From: Novosphingobium huizhouense
Lineage (GTDB): Bacteria > Pseudomonadota > Alphaproteobacteria > Sphingomonadales > Sphingomonadaceae
Assembly (NCBI RefSeq): GCF_020179475.1
Contig: NZ_JAILXZ010000002.1
Span: 558,001 to 622,000 of the forward strand
DNA: 64,000 nt
Reading direction: 5' to 3'
Of this stretch, positions 34,323-43,190 are shown piece by piece; positions within the stretch are counted from its first letter, which is position 1, and every line of letters starts with the position of its first letter. Made by a program: the position numbers and the translations under genes. Under the pieces are notes generated by a model. It saw only the letters and a list, made by a program, of their open reading frames with translations, had not been told where the DNA came from and did not search any database.

Positions 34323-35971
34323 CAGAATTCGCCCCTGGCTGAGAATGTGACCCGCGCGTCCCCACGGCGGGAGTCCGATCGACTGATGAGCGGGACGCCA
34401 ACGGTGACGCCGCCCGAGAGATGTTTGAACAAGCGGAAGCGGATGCCCCCGCCGACGCCGGCGAGCCGGAATGTCGACTCCTGGTCCGACAGCGGGTCGA
34501 TCAGGCTGACAATGCCGCTGTCGAGGAAAACGAAGGGCCGCAGTTCGCCGACAAAATCGGGCAACGATGTCGCGAGCGAGGGACCGTCGAGTTGCAGCGA
34601 CGCGGCGATGCCGCGATCGCCGACCGATTCCGACTGGAAGTAGCCCCGCACCGTGGTCTCGCCACCGATCGCGAACTGCTCGTTCGAGACGAGGTGGCTA
34701 TCGGCATACTGACCGGCCAGCTTGACGATCAGGCTGGTGTCGTCGGCGATCAACTGCGTCCCGGTGAAATCCACGTTCAGGTGCGCGAAGTTCTCGAACG
34801 CGTTGTAGTCCTTGAGCGTGAACTGGTCCTCGGGAATGCACTTGCCGTCCTTGTCCTGGAAGGCGCAGGGCTCCAGCCGCTTGACGACACGCAGGCCGAA
34901 GGTTCCGTTGACGTTGACGTCGATCTGCGACTTGTCGCCGACGTAGGACCACGAATAGCCGAGAACCGCGGGAATGTAGCGGATCGGCGACTGGCTCGCG
35001 ACCTTGCCCGCGATGAGGATGTCCTGCTTGAAATCCTTGTAGTCGAACCCGACCGAAAACGACTGGTCGGTGCGCTCGCCCGAGATCCGATAGATCGCGC
35101 GGGCGCCGACCTGCCAGCCGTTGCCGAGAACCTGGGTCCCGCCGAGCGCGGCGATGTTGCTGTTCGACTTGTAGCCGAACACCACCACCGACCAAGGCGA
35201 ACCGAGGATCGGCGCGTTGTAGGAGCCGGAAAAGACCTCGGTCTGCGACCGGTCCTGCGGCGTCACGATGTACGAGCCGGAAACGGTGTGCCCGGCACCC
35301 CAGAGGTTGGTGTAACGCAGCGAGGCCGCCAACCTGAGCGGGCGGGTGTTCGGACTGTTGTCGTTGCCCAGTTCGAGGCTCCCGTGCAGCGGGAGCTGGT
35401 CCTTGACCTTCAGTTCGACATCGATCGCACCATCGGTCTTGCTCGGGCGGAAGCTCGGCTGGACCTGCCGATCGGGAATCCGGTTCGCCTGCACCAACTG
35501 GGTCTGCAGGTCCTTGAGGTTCAACGGCTTGCCCGGCTGCACCGCGGGAAGCTGCTCGCGCAGCGCCTCGACCGAATGATGCTTCGCGCCAGCGACCCGG
35601 ACTTCGCCCACCGGCGCTTCGGCCACGCGGATCTGCACGATGCCGGCGCGCTGGTAGGCTTCGTCCTGCGCCGGGATATCCACGACGACGGCTTCAAACC
35701 CCTTCGCGGCGTACGCATCCTGCAGCGCCTTGCGCGCCGCCTCGATGTCCGCCGCCGTGCGGCCTTCTCCGGTGAACCGATAGACAATGTCCTCGATCTC
35801 GGTCGGGCTGAGCACGGTCGCCCCCACCACCTCGATCGAATCCACGTTGAAGCTGCCGCCGGCCTGCTCCTGGGCAAGAGCGCGCGAGCAGGGCGTCAGC
35901 GAAGCAGCCGCCGCTGCAACGCCGAGAACCAGAAGGCCATTACCCGGCTTGATATTAACTTTGGTGAACAT
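34322..35971 (-). CDS. TpsB/FhaC-family outer-membrane transporter (ShlB/HecB type)
   Basis: A 549-residue precursor with signal peptide (1-33, RALA/Q). Two POTRA domains (about 40-190) carry SIEVVGATVLSPTEIEDIV and VGEVRVAGAKHHSVEALREQL. A 16-strand barrel ends in Phe. The VRGY motif of loop 6 is present (GGETTVRGYFQSESVGD). A Cys pair, 369 and 378, sits in a predicted extracellular loop. It secretes the TpsA protein encoded in the same operon. ATG 35971 gives a proper signal peptide, though its ribosome site (GGCGGGG) is modest. In-frame ATG 36019 adds an unlikely hydrophilic leader. It is the first gene of the seven-gene operon. Confidence 0.92.
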   Translation of the reverse strand: MFTKVNIKPGNGLLVLGVAAAAASLTPCSRALAQEQAGGSFNVDSIEVVGATVLSPTEIEDIVYRFTGEGRTAADIEAARKALQDAYAAKGFEAVVVDIPAQDEAYQRAGIVQIRVAEAPVGEVRVAGAKHHSVEALREQLPAVQPGKPLNLKDLQTQLVQANRIPDRQVQPSFRPSKTDGAIDVELKVKDQLPLHGSLELGNDNSPNTRPLRLAASLRYTNLWGAGHTVSGSYIVTPQDRSQTEVFSGSYNAPILGSPWSVVVFGYKSNSNIAALGGTQVLGNGWQVGARAIYRISGERTDQSFSVGFDYKDFKQDILIAGKVASQSPIRYIPAVLGYSWSYVGDKSQIDVNVNGTFGLRVVKRLEPCAFQDKDGKCIPEDQFTLKDYNAFENFAHLNVDFTGTQLIADDTSLIVKLAGQYADSHLVSNEQFAIGGETTVRGYFQSESVGDRGIAASLQLDGPSLATSLPDFVGELRPFVFLDSGIVSLIDPLSDQESTFRLAGVGGGIRFRLFKHLSGGVTVGVPLISRSDSRRGDARVTFSARGEF

Positions 35972-36261
35972 CGCCCCGCCACATGGAAGAAATGCCTTAT
36001 GATTCCTCCCCGGCGGCATTGGTCGTTCAATGTGAAATTTTTGAGACGAGTTTGCTTTGCCATGCCCCACCAGCCTCGCCGCAACGCACAAAACAGGGTC
36101 GCAAGCTTTTGGAATCGGGAGAAATACAATTAATTTCCTGCACATCGTCGCAGCGAGGCGCGACGCGAATTAGAAATCAATTTGTCACATCCTGCGCATA
36201 AACGGGCGCCGGAGGGGCCGCATGACGGCATCCCGCTCGCTGTCTTGGGTCCACGGACGAA
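35972..36261. promoter_or_regulatory. Divergent promoter region between TPS operon and gsp operon
   Basis: About 290 bp, with AT-rich patches (36030-36060, 36120-36185) unlike the surrounding sequence. It must drive both the minus-strand secretion operon and gspE. A strong GGAGGGG at 36211-36217 precedes ATG 36222, which is out of frame with gspE. I could not assign -35/-10 boxes with confidence. Confidence 0.5.
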
Positions 36262-37974
36262 ATGCCACCGCTTGCCGATCACGCCGATGCCGCCAAGGCA
36301 TCACCCGCGCCTGCAAGCTCCGGGCTGGCGGACGTGCTGCGGCGCGAGGCCTCGCTGTCGGACGAGGCGCTGTCGCGCGCCATCCTGGTCGAGACCGAAA
36401 CCGGAGAGACGCTCGACAAGGTCGCAACGCGGCTGGGCCTGGTCTCGGAAGATGCACTGGCGCAGGCCCTCGGGCGCGCGACCGGCCTCCCCCTGATCGA
36501 TGCCGTGCACTTCCCCGATGCCGCGCCGGCGATTGCCGACGTCTCGACCGCGTTCCTGCGCGACCGCAGGATCGTGCCCCTGTCGTTCGACGGCAGCTAC
36601 CTGCGCGTGGCGATGGCCAACCCGCTCGACGACGAGGCGGTGGCGGGGATCGGGTTTGCCGCCGGCTGTCCGGTCCTGCGCACGATCGCGCGCGGGGGAG
36701 ACATCGATGCCGCGATCGACCGGCTCTACCGCACCGAAACCGAAGAGGGTGTCGAGGACGAGGTCGACGAAGCCGATCTCGAACACCTCAAGGACCTGGT
36801 CAGCGACGCCCCGGTCATTCGCGCGGTCAACCGGCTTATCGCCGATGCGGTCGACGCCAAGGCGTCGGACATCCATCTCGAGCCGACCGACGATCGCCTC
36901 GCGGTCCGCTTCCGCATCGACGGCGTCCTGCGCGAGATGAGCCCGAAGCCCGCCGCGATGCGCGCCCCGATCGTCAGCCGCATCAAGGTCATGGCGAACC
37001 TCAATATCGCCGAACGCCGTCTGCCGCAGGATGGCCGCCTGCGCCTGACCGTGCGCGGGCACGAGATCGACTTGCGCGTCGCGACCGCGCCCTCGATCCA
37101 TGGCGAGAGCGTCGTCATGCGCATTCTCGACAAGTCGAACCTCGCGCTGGATCCCAAGACATTGGGCTTCGACGCTGATCTTGAAGCACAATTCCTCGAT
37201 GCGCTGTCGCAGCCGCACGGCATCATGCTGGTCACCGGTCCTACCGGATCGGGCAAGACGACCACGCTCTATGCAGCGCTCGCCCATCTCAACTCGCACG
37301 AGCGCAAGCTGACCACGATCGAGGACCCGATCGAATACCGGCTGCCCGGCGTCGTGCAGAGCCAGGTCAACCCGACCATCGGCTACACCTTTTCCTCGGC
37401 GCTGCGCTCGTTCCTCCGCCAGGACCCCGACGTGATGATGGTCGGCGAGATCCGCGACACCGAAACCGCGCAGATCGCGGTCCAGGCGGCGCTGACCGGG
37501 CACATGATCCTTTCCACGCTGCACACCAACACGGCCGCGGGCGCGGTCACGCGCCTGCTCGACATGGGCGTCGAACCCTTCCTGCTCTCGAGCGTGCTGA
37601 CCGGCGTGCTCGCCCAGCGCCTCGTGCGCCGGCTGTGCCCGCACTGCCGCGAGCCGTTCAAGGCGGACAAGTCGGTGCTTGCGCGTCTCGGCGTCGCCAA
37701 GGGCGATGGCGAGGATGGCTGGCGCACGTTCTACCGCCCCGTCGGCTGCCCGGAGTGTCGCAACAGCGGCTATTCGGGCCGGATGGCGGTGTTCGAGTTC
37801 ATCCGCATCGACGCCGATCTGTCGCAGCTCATCCTCCATCGCGCCGACACGCGCAAGATCGCGCAGGCGGCCGCGAAGGCCGGCTTCGGCACGTTGCGCA
37901 GCGATGGCGTCGACAAGGCGCGCCGCGGCCTGACCACGCTCGAGGAAGTCTTGCGCGTTTCGAGCGAGGACTGA
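36262..37974 (+). CDS. gspE: Type II secretion ATPase GspE
   Basis: A 570-residue cytoplasmic ATPase that powers pseudopilus assembly. It has an N-terminal GspE-N domain (about 60-160) and a Walker A box GPTGSGKT near 326-333. The Asp box (TIEDPIEYRLPGV), Walker B (DPDVMMVGEIRD) and His box (TGHMILSTLHTN) all follow. A zinc-binding tetracysteine module is present (CPHC near 458, CPEC near 495). ATG 36262 is the first start in frame; a stop lies just upstream at 36223. It opens an eleven-gene operon in which nearly every stop overlaps the next start. Confidence 0.97.
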   Translation: MPPLADHADAAKASPAPASSGLADVLRREASLSDEALSRAILVETETGETLDKVATRLGLVSEDALAQALGRATGLPLIDAVHFPDAAPAIADVSTAFLRDRRIVPLSFDGSYLRVAMANPLDDEAVAGIGFAAGCPVLRTIARGGDIDAAIDRLYRTETEEGVEDEVDEADLEHLKDLVSDAPVIRAVNRLIADAVDAKASDIHLEPTDDRLAVRFRIDGVLREMSPKPAAMRAPIVSRIKVMANLNIAERRLPQDGRLRLTVRGHEIDLRVATAPSIHGESVVMRILDKSNLALDPKTLGFDADLEAQFLDALSQPHGIMLVTGPTGSGKTTTLYAALAHLNSHERKLTTIEDPIEYRLPGVVQSQVNPTIGYTFSSALRSFLRQDPDVMMVGEIRDTETAQIAVQAALTGHMILSTLHTNTAAGAVTRLLDMGVEPFLLSSVLTGVLAQRLVRRLCPHCREPFKADKSVLARLGVAKGDGEDGWRTFYRPVGCPECRNSGYSGRMAVFEFIRIDADLSQLILHRADTRKIAQAAAKAGFGTLRSDGVDKARRGLTTLEEVLRVSSED

Positions 37975-37979
37975 GGCGC

Positions 37980-39200
37980 GTGACGACGTTTCGCTACCGC
38001 GCGCTCGACCGGTCCGGCGCGCAAGTCGCCGGCCAGATCGAGGCAGCCCTGCGCGACGCCGCGGTCGCCGCGCTGCGCAAAAGCGGGATGAAGCCGATCG
38101 AAGTCGTCGAGCTCAAGGGCAAGGCGGCTGCGGCCCGGTCGGGCAGGCGCGCCGACGGCAAGGCGCGGCGCCTTGCGACGAACTTCTTCGCCGAACTGGG
38201 CGTCCTGCTCCAGGCCGGGCTTCCGCTGGACCGTGCGCTGGCGATTGCGGTCGACAACGTTTCCGACCCCGCGCTGCAGCCGCGGCTCGCCGAAGTGCTG
38301 GCCGCGGTTCGCGAAGGCGCGCCGCTGTCGGCGGCGCTCAGCGCGCAAGGGTCGCTGTTTCCGGGCCTTGCGCCCGCGCTCGCCGAGGCGGGCGAGGCGA
38401 ACGGCCAACTCGGCCAGGCCATGGCGCGCCTTGCCCAGATGCTGGAGCAGGCCGACGAGCAGCGCCGCATGATCGCCTCGGCCATGACGTATCCGATCGC
38501 GCTTACCGCGATCGCGCTCGGCGTGATCCTGCTGATGCTGCTGTTCGTCGTGCCGCAGTTCGAGCCGCTGTTCGCGTCCGCTCCGCCCGGCAAGCTGCCG
38601 GCGGCGTCGCGCGCAGTGATGGGTCTTAGCCGCTTTGTCCGCGACAACGGCCTCGTCCTCCTCGCCGTCGTGGGCGCCGGATTCTTTGCCATCCGCACCG
38701 CGCTCGGCCAGCCCGCGACCCGCGCCACGCTCGACCGGATCGTCCTCGACGTGCCGCAACTGGGCACGCTCGTCCGCAACATCGAATCCGTGCGCTTTGC
38801 CCGCACCCTCGGCGCGCTCATCGATGGAGGCGTGCCGCTTCCGGCGGCGCTGGTGCTGGCGCGACGGACGATCGAGAACCGCTTCATGAATGCCGGCGTC
38901 GGCGAAGTCGCCGACCTCGTCCGCCAGGGCGGCGGGCTGACGACACCGCTTGCCGAGCGGCGCGTGCTGGGTCCGATGGCGCTCAGCTTCATCCGCACCG
39001 GCGAAGAGACATCGCAACTCGGACCGATGCTCGGCCGCCTCGCCACGGTGCTCGACCGCGACGTCAAGGTGCGTCTCGAACGCGCCATCGCGATCGCGAC
39101 TCCCGCGATCGTGGTCTCCCTCGGCGTCATGGTCGCGGCTATGGTCGCCTCGATCATGGCGGCAATTCTCGGCTTCAACGATCTGGCAGTGGCACAATGA
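37980..39200 (+). CDS. gspF: Type II secretion inner-membrane platform protein GspF
   Basis: A 406-residue protein with two T2SSF cytoplasmic domains and three membrane helices (about 170-195, 215-235, 375-400). FRYRALDRSGAQVAGQIEA opens it, and TRRLATNFFAELGVLLQAGLPLD-like sequence follows (here ARRLATNFFAELGVLLQAGL). GTG 37980 begins 5 bp after gspE with GAGG upstream. It couples the GspE motor to pseudopilus growth. Confidence 0.96.
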   Translation: MTTFRYRALDRSGAQVAGQIEAALRDAAVAALRKSGMKPIEVVELKGKAAAARSGRRADGKARRLATNFFAELGVLLQAGLPLDRALAIAVDNVSDPALQPRLAEVLAAVREGAPLSAALSAQGSLFPGLAPALAEAGEANGQLGQAMARLAQMLEQADEQRRMIASAMTYPIALTAIALGVILLMLLFVVPQFEPLFASAPPGKLPAASRAVMGLSRFVRDNGLVLLAVVGAGFFAIRTALGQPATRATLDRIVLDVPQLGTLVRNIESVRFARTLGALIDGGVPLPAALVLARRTIENRFMNAGVGEVADLVRQGGGLTTPLAERRVLGPMALSFIRTGEETSQLGPMLGRLATVLDRDVKVRLERAIAIATPAIVVSLGVMVAAMVASIMAAILGFNDLAVAQ

Positions 39201-39622
39201 CCGAAGACAACATGAAGAAGGCCAATGGCTTCACCCTGCTCGAACTGCTGGTGGTGCTCGCGATCCTGGGGTTGCTCTATGCGATCGTCGGGCCGCAGGT
39301 GATCAAGTACCTGTCGAGCTCGAAGAGCGAGACCGCGCAGGTGCAGGTCAAGAACGTCGACGCGGCAATGAAGCTGCTGCGGCTCGATGCCGGTCGCTAC
39401 CCGACCACGCAGGAGGGCCTCAATGCGCTGGTCACGCAGCCGCAGGGCATGACCAACTGGCGCGGTCCCTACCTGCCCAACGCCTCGGCGTTGACCGATC
39501 CCTGGGGCCAGCCCTACCGCTACGCCAACCCCGGAAAGCACGGCGAGATCGACATCTACACCTACGGCTCGGACAATGCCGAAGGCGGCGATGGCGAGTC
39601 CAAGGACCTCGGCAACTGGTAA
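39197..39622 (+). CDS. gspG: Major pseudopilin GspG
   Basis: A 141-residue prepilin with a class III signal. Cleavage is expected at NG/FTLLELLVVLAILG, with Glu at +5. The C-terminal pseudopilin domain shows YPTTQEGLNALV, GPYLP and DPWGQPYRY, which mark GspG and its calcium site. The start overlaps the gspF stop by ATGA. It is the main subunit of the secretion piston. The processing peptidase (GspO/PilD) is not encoded here. Confidence 0.97.
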   Translation: MTEDNMKKANGFTLLELLVVLAILGLLYAIVGPQVIKYLSSSKSETAQVQVKNVDAAMKLLRLDAGRYPTTQEGLNALVTQPQGMTNWRGPYLPNASALTDPWGQPYRYANPGKHGEIDIYTYGSDNAEGGDGESKDLGNW

Positions 39623-39630
39623 GCCCCGCC

Positions 39631-40083
39631 GTGCGCCCGTACTCCTCCATCGGCGGCAAGCGCCACGAACACGGCTTCACGCTGATCGAGGCGCTGGTCG
39701 TGCTCGCGATCGTCGCCCTGGTCGCCGGGCTGGCCTACCCCTCGATCGAGCGGGCGCGCGACGCGATCGCCCTGCGCCATGCGCGGGGCCAGGTGGCGGC
39801 AGCGGTCTCCGCCGCGCGCGCCGCCGCGCAGCGCCGGGGCGAGCCCAGTGTGCTGGCCGCCACGGACCGCGGCGCGGCCCTCGTCGTGAATGACGACGGC
39901 CGCTTTCCGCTCGGCGCCGAAGGACGGATCACCGTTGCGATGCGTCCTGCACAGATCCTGTTCTACCCCGACGGCACTGTCCTTGCCGGCCAGGTCCGCC
40001 TCGATGCGCCGCAGGGTCCGACGCTCTACGTGATCGAAGGCGACAACGGCATCGTCCGCGACGCGAGGCCCGGCGATGCCTGA
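39631..40083 (+). CDS. gspH: Minor pseudopilin GspH
   Basis: A 150-residue protein starting at GTG 39631, 8 bp after gspG. Prepilin motif HG/FTLIEALVVLAIVALVAG is at about 15-33, followed by a GspH-type beta domain (ITVAMRPAQILFYPDGT). Its 3' end overlaps gspI by 8 bp. No better start exists in the frame. Confidence 0.9.
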   Translation: MRPYSSIGGKRHEHGFTLIEALVVLAIVALVAGLAYPSIERARDAIALRHARGQVAAAVSAARAAAQRRGEPSVLAATDRGAALVVNDDGRFPLGAEGRITVAMRPAQILFYPDGTVLAGQVRLDAPQGPTLYVIEGDNGIVRDARPGDA

Positions 40084-40465
40084 CCGCCGCCCAATCGCGT
40101 CCCACCGCGCAGGCGCAGGGTTCCTGATGGTCGAGGCCCTGATTGCCCTCGCGATCGTGGCGATCATGGCGGGCGTCGTGTTCGAGACCGTCTGGCAGAT
40201 GGGCGGTGCGGCGGCGCGGTCGGGCGACCAGCGCGCAGCGCTGCTGCTGGCGCGATCGGTTCTTGCAGCCAGCACCGTCGACAGCCCGGTCGCGCCGATT
40301 GCCGCACGCGGGCGCGATGGCGCATTGTCGTGGGCGGTGTCGATCCAGAACTGGAACGGCGAGAACGACGGCGGCCTCACCTTGCGCGAAGTGCGGGTCA
40401 CGATTACCGACGCGCGATCGGGCGTCGTGCTCGCCCGGCTCGATGGCATGAAGGGCTCGTCGTGA
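40076..40465 (+). CDS. gspI: Minor pseudopilin GspI
   Basis: A 129-residue prepilin. The cleavage motif is AG/FLMVEALIALAIVAIMAG (about residue 15), with Glu at +5. RARSVLAA-like sequence (LLARSVLAAST) and the C-terminal domain fit GspI, part of the GspI-J-K tip complex. It overlaps gspH by 8 bp and gspJ by GTGA. Confidence 0.9.
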   Translation: MPDRRPIASHRAGAGFLMVEALIALAIVAIMAGVVFETVWQMGGAAARSGDQRAALLLARSVLAASTVDSPVAPIAARGRDGALSWAVSIQNWNGENDGGLTLREVRVTITDARSGVVLARLDGMKGSS

Positions 40466-41154
40466 CGAGCACCCTGCCCCAAGTCCGGGCTGGCCGGGCT
40501 GGCCGGGAGGACCGGCGCGGCTTCACGCTGGTCGAGGCGCTGGTCAGCCTGTTCGTCTTCGGCCTCGTCTCGAGCCTGGTGCTCGCGGTGATCGACCTCG
40601 AGACGCGGCTCGATCGCACCGGGACCGAGCGCGATGCCCGCACGTTCGAGATCGTGCAGGCGCAGACGCTGCTGCGCCGGCGGATCGAGCAGACCCATGC
40701 GCTCAACGAAGCACAAGGGTTCGGCGACACGCTCGTCTTCTACGGCTCGGCGCGCGAGCTGACCTTCGTTGCCCCGCCGGTGGACTCGCAAGGGCCGCAC
40801 ATGTTGCAGCAGTATCGCATCGCGCTTTCGCCGAGGCGCGTGCTGACGCTCTATTCCGCGCCGACCCTGTCGGGCATCGATCCGCAGATGGGGATCAACG
40901 ACGGCTGGAAGGACGTGGCGCTGGTCCGTGATGTCGACTGGATCCAGATCGACTATTTCGGCAAGGACCGGATCACCCGCCGCGACATGTGGCAGGTGGG
41001 CTGGTCGGGCCGGCGCGACCTGCCCAAGCTCGTGCGGCTGAGGATCGGCTTTCCTGCCGGCGACGGCCGCACCTGGCCGACCATGATGGTCAAGATCCTG
41101 TCGGGACAGACCGCCCCCTGCCCGAGCGACCGAAATTGCGGAGCGGATACGTGA
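40462..41154 (+). CDS. gspJ: Minor pseudopilin GspJ
   Basis: A 230-residue prepilin starting at GTG 40462, which overlaps the gspI stop. The motif is RG/FTLVEALVSLFVFGLVSS at about 24-41. The size, the C-terminal beta domain and the placement between gspI and gspL fit GspJ of the pseudopilus tip. The C-terminus holds a Cys pair (CPSDRNC), which could form a small disulphide loop. Confidence 0.88.
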   Translation: MTSTLPQVRAGRAGREDRRGFTLVEALVSLFVFGLVSSLVLAVIDLETRLDRTGTERDARTFEIVQAQTLLRRRIEQTHALNEAQGFGDTLVFYGSARELTFVAPPVDSQGPHMLQQYRIALSPRRVLTLYSAPTLSGIDPQMGINDGWKDVALVRDVDWIQIDYFGKDRITRRDMWQVGWSGRRDLPKLVRLRIGFPAGDGRTWPTMMVKILSGQTAPCPSDRNCGADT

Positions 41155-42149
41155 ACCTGTCCGACCTGCTGCAGTCCGATATGACCACCCTTGCCGGCTA
41201 TGCGCGGGCAGGCTGGCGCTGGTGGATCGACGAGCTGACGGCGATGCTCCCGCGACAGTGGGTGCGCAGCGAAAGCCTGACCGCCTGGCACCGGGTGGAG
41301 CGCGACCGGGTCGTCGTCGCCAGCGATCCATCGGCGGACGTCGTCATCGTGCCCGCCGAAATGTGCCTCGTGCGACACATCGTGCTGCCGCGCATGGCGC
41401 TGCGCGATCTTGTCGCGCTGGTCGATCTCGATCTCGACCGGATCATGCCGCTGGAGCGCGACACGATCGTCACCGGAGTTGCCATTGCCGGCCCCGGCCC
41501 GCAGCCGGACACGATCGCGGTGCGTGTCGGGGCGATGACCCGCAAGGATGCATCCGAAATCGCAACCGCCCTGCTGGCTGCGGGGATAACCGTAGGCCGT
41601 CTCGGCCCGCTGGCTGACGACGAGCAAACGCTTTCGTTCGATCTTGCCCCGGCGATGCGGGCTGCGGGCCTGCTTCCTCCGCGCTCGCAGGCGCGGCGCT
41701 TCTGGTGGAGCCTTGTCGCGATCCTCGTGCTCGCGAATGTGGGCATCGCCATCCTGCGCGACCGGCAGCAGGTCGATCACCTGCAGGCACTCGTCGATGC
41801 GCAGGACCCCGCCCTGATGGTGGTCCGGCGCATCGAGGACCGGTTGCACGGCAACGCGCAGATGGTCGAAGCGCTCGATGCACGCAGGCGCAAGCATCTA
41901 CCGCTGCGCGTGCTGGCGGCACTTTATGCATCCGTCCCCGATGCGGCATGGGTCCAGCGCATGGAGTGGGATGGGGAGAAGTTGCGGGTCTCGGGCTTCG
42001 CCGGACAGGGAACGAACGTGGTGGCGGCCTTCAAGCAGTCGGGCGCCTTCGTCGCGGTCCGCGCCAACCGCGCCGAGACGATCGCGGTCACCCAGGCGGG
42101 CAAGCCCTTCGACCTCAGCGCGCAGTTGCGACAGGGAGGCAATCGATGA
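41151..42149 (+). CDS. gspL: Type II secretion assembly protein GspL
   Basis: A 332-residue bitopic protein starting at GTG 41151 (GTGA overlap with gspJ). A cytoplasmic actin-like part (1-180), one helix at about 183-202 (FWWSLVAILVLANVGIAIL), and a periplasmic PilN/GspL ferredoxin-like domain (MEWDGEKLRVSGFAG). It links the ATPase GspE to GspM. Sequence conservation is low in this family, so the call rests on layout and position before gspM. Confidence 0.83.
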   Translation: MNLSDLLQSDMTTLAGYARAGWRWWIDELTAMLPRQWVRSESLTAWHRVERDRVVVASDPSADVVIVPAEMCLVRHIVLPRMALRDLVALVDLDLDRIMPLERDTIVTGVAIAGPGPQPDTIAVRVGAMTRKDASEIATALLAAGITVGRLGPLADDEQTLSFDLAPAMRAAGLLPPRSQARRFWWSLVAILVLANVGIAILRDRQQVDHLQALVDAQDPALMVVRRIEDRLHGNAQMVEALDARRRKHLPLRVLAALYASVPDAAWVQRMEWDGEKLRVSGFAGQGTNVVAAFKQSGAFVAVRANRAETIAVTQAGKPFDLSAQLRQGGNR

Positions 42150-42688
42150 GACAGATGTCGACGCGCGAGCGCCGGCTCGTCGCGGTCCTGATCCTCGTCG
42201 TCGCGGTGGCGGGCGTGCTGGCGCTGCTGGTCACTCCGATCATCGAAGGCTTTTCGTCCCGCGACCGGCAGAGGCAGATGCTGGCGCAGGTGTTCCACGC
42301 CAACGAACGCAGGATTGCCGCGGTCGGCGTGCTCCAGCACGAAGCCGAGGCGCAGCAGACCGAAATGCGGCGGCGCTTCATGGTGGCGCCCGACGCGGAC
42401 GAAGCCAACGAGATGCTCAGAGCCAGGATCGAGGCGGCGGTGATTGCGACAGGCGGCGACGTCAAGGCCTCGGAAGGCATTCCCGGAGAGACCGATGGCG
42501 CCCATGCAGCGGTCGATGCGCGCATGCCGCACGGCCAGCTTCCCCGCCTGCTCGAGCTTGTGAACCAGATGCGCCCCGCGGTTGCGGTCGATGCGATGAC
42601 GATCATCGCCGACGAAGCGCTCGGAAACGCGAAATCGGATGTCATCGATGTCAGACTTGAAGCTTCAGCTCCTTTCCTTAATCCCTGA
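42146..42688 (+). CDS. gspM: Type II secretion protein GspM
   Basis: A 180-residue protein with one N-terminal helix (about 10-33, LVAVLILVVAVAGVLALLVTP) and a periplasmic ferredoxin-like domain. ATGA overlap with gspL. GspM-type proteins partner with GspL and GspC in the inner-membrane platform. The 3' end is overlapped about 50 bp by the gspC-like gene in another frame. Confidence 0.82.
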   Translation: MRQMSTRERRLVAVLILVVAVAGVLALLVTPIIEGFSSRDRQRQMLAQVFHANERRIAAVGVLQHEAEAQQTEMRRRFMVAPDADEANEMLRARIEAAVIATGGDVKASEGIPGETDGAHAAVDARMPHGQLPRLLELVNQMRPAVAVDAMTIIADEALGNAKSDVIDVRLEASAPFLNP

Positions 42689-43190
42689 CCGCGGCAATCG
42701 CGCAGGGCTGCCGGCTGCTTGCGCCGCCGTGCTGGCGGTCGCCGCCGGCCTGCAACTCGCGCTCCCGCTGCCGAACGACGTACCGCCCGACAATGGTGCC
42801 GGTCGCGCCCCGGACTGGCGGTTGCCCGATATCGCCGATCTTCCCGCGCCGTCGCTCGCCGACCGCGCGTCGCTGTTCAGTCCTACCCGGCTGGTGGGCG
42901 CGACGCCATCGGGCGACGAAGCAGGCGCGGCCGTGCCCGAAGGCCCGGTCGGCGGCGCATTCGTGCTCGGCGCGATGCGCACCGGCGGGCGCCGTACGCT
43001 GCTGCTGCGGACGCCGGAACGACGCATCGTCCGGATGGCGCCGGGGCAAAGCTGGCAAGGCTGGCGGCTCCTCGCCATCGATCAGGACGCAGCCAGGTTC
43101 CGCAAGGACGGCAAGACGATAACCGCAGCATTCGGCGCCAAGGCAGCGGCGCAGGATGGCGACAGCGACAGCAGCGAGAGCGACCAGTGA
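42639..43190 (+). CDS. gspC: GspC/GspN-like type II secretion protein
   Basis: A 183-residue protein with a single N-terminal helix (about 24-42). A Pro/Asp-rich linker and a small beta domain follow (FVLGAMRTGGRRTLLLRTPERR, then GQSWQGWRLLAIDQDAARF), recalling the homology region of GspC that docks on the secretin. It lies directly before gspD, the usual position of gspC. ATG 42639 or 42648 are both possible; either overlaps gspM by 41-50 bp, unusually long for this operon. GspN is the main alternative name. Confidence 0.68.
   Translation: MSSMSDLKLQLLSLIPDRGNRAGLPAACAAVLAVAAGLQLALPLPNDVPPDNGAGRAPDWRLPDIADLPAPSLADRASLFSPTRLVGATPSGDEAGAAVPEGPVGGAFVLGAMRTGGRRTLLLRTPERRIVRMAPGQSWQGWRLLAIDQDAARFRKDGKTITAAFGAKAAAQDGDSDSSESDQ

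Noticed and set aside
36222..37178. ATG at 36222 with a strong GGAGGGG ribosome site, 318-codon frame
   Set aside because: The frame overlaps gspE out of phase and encodes an Arg-rich shadow. It may only mark a leader or a strong site upstream of gspE; no product is supported.
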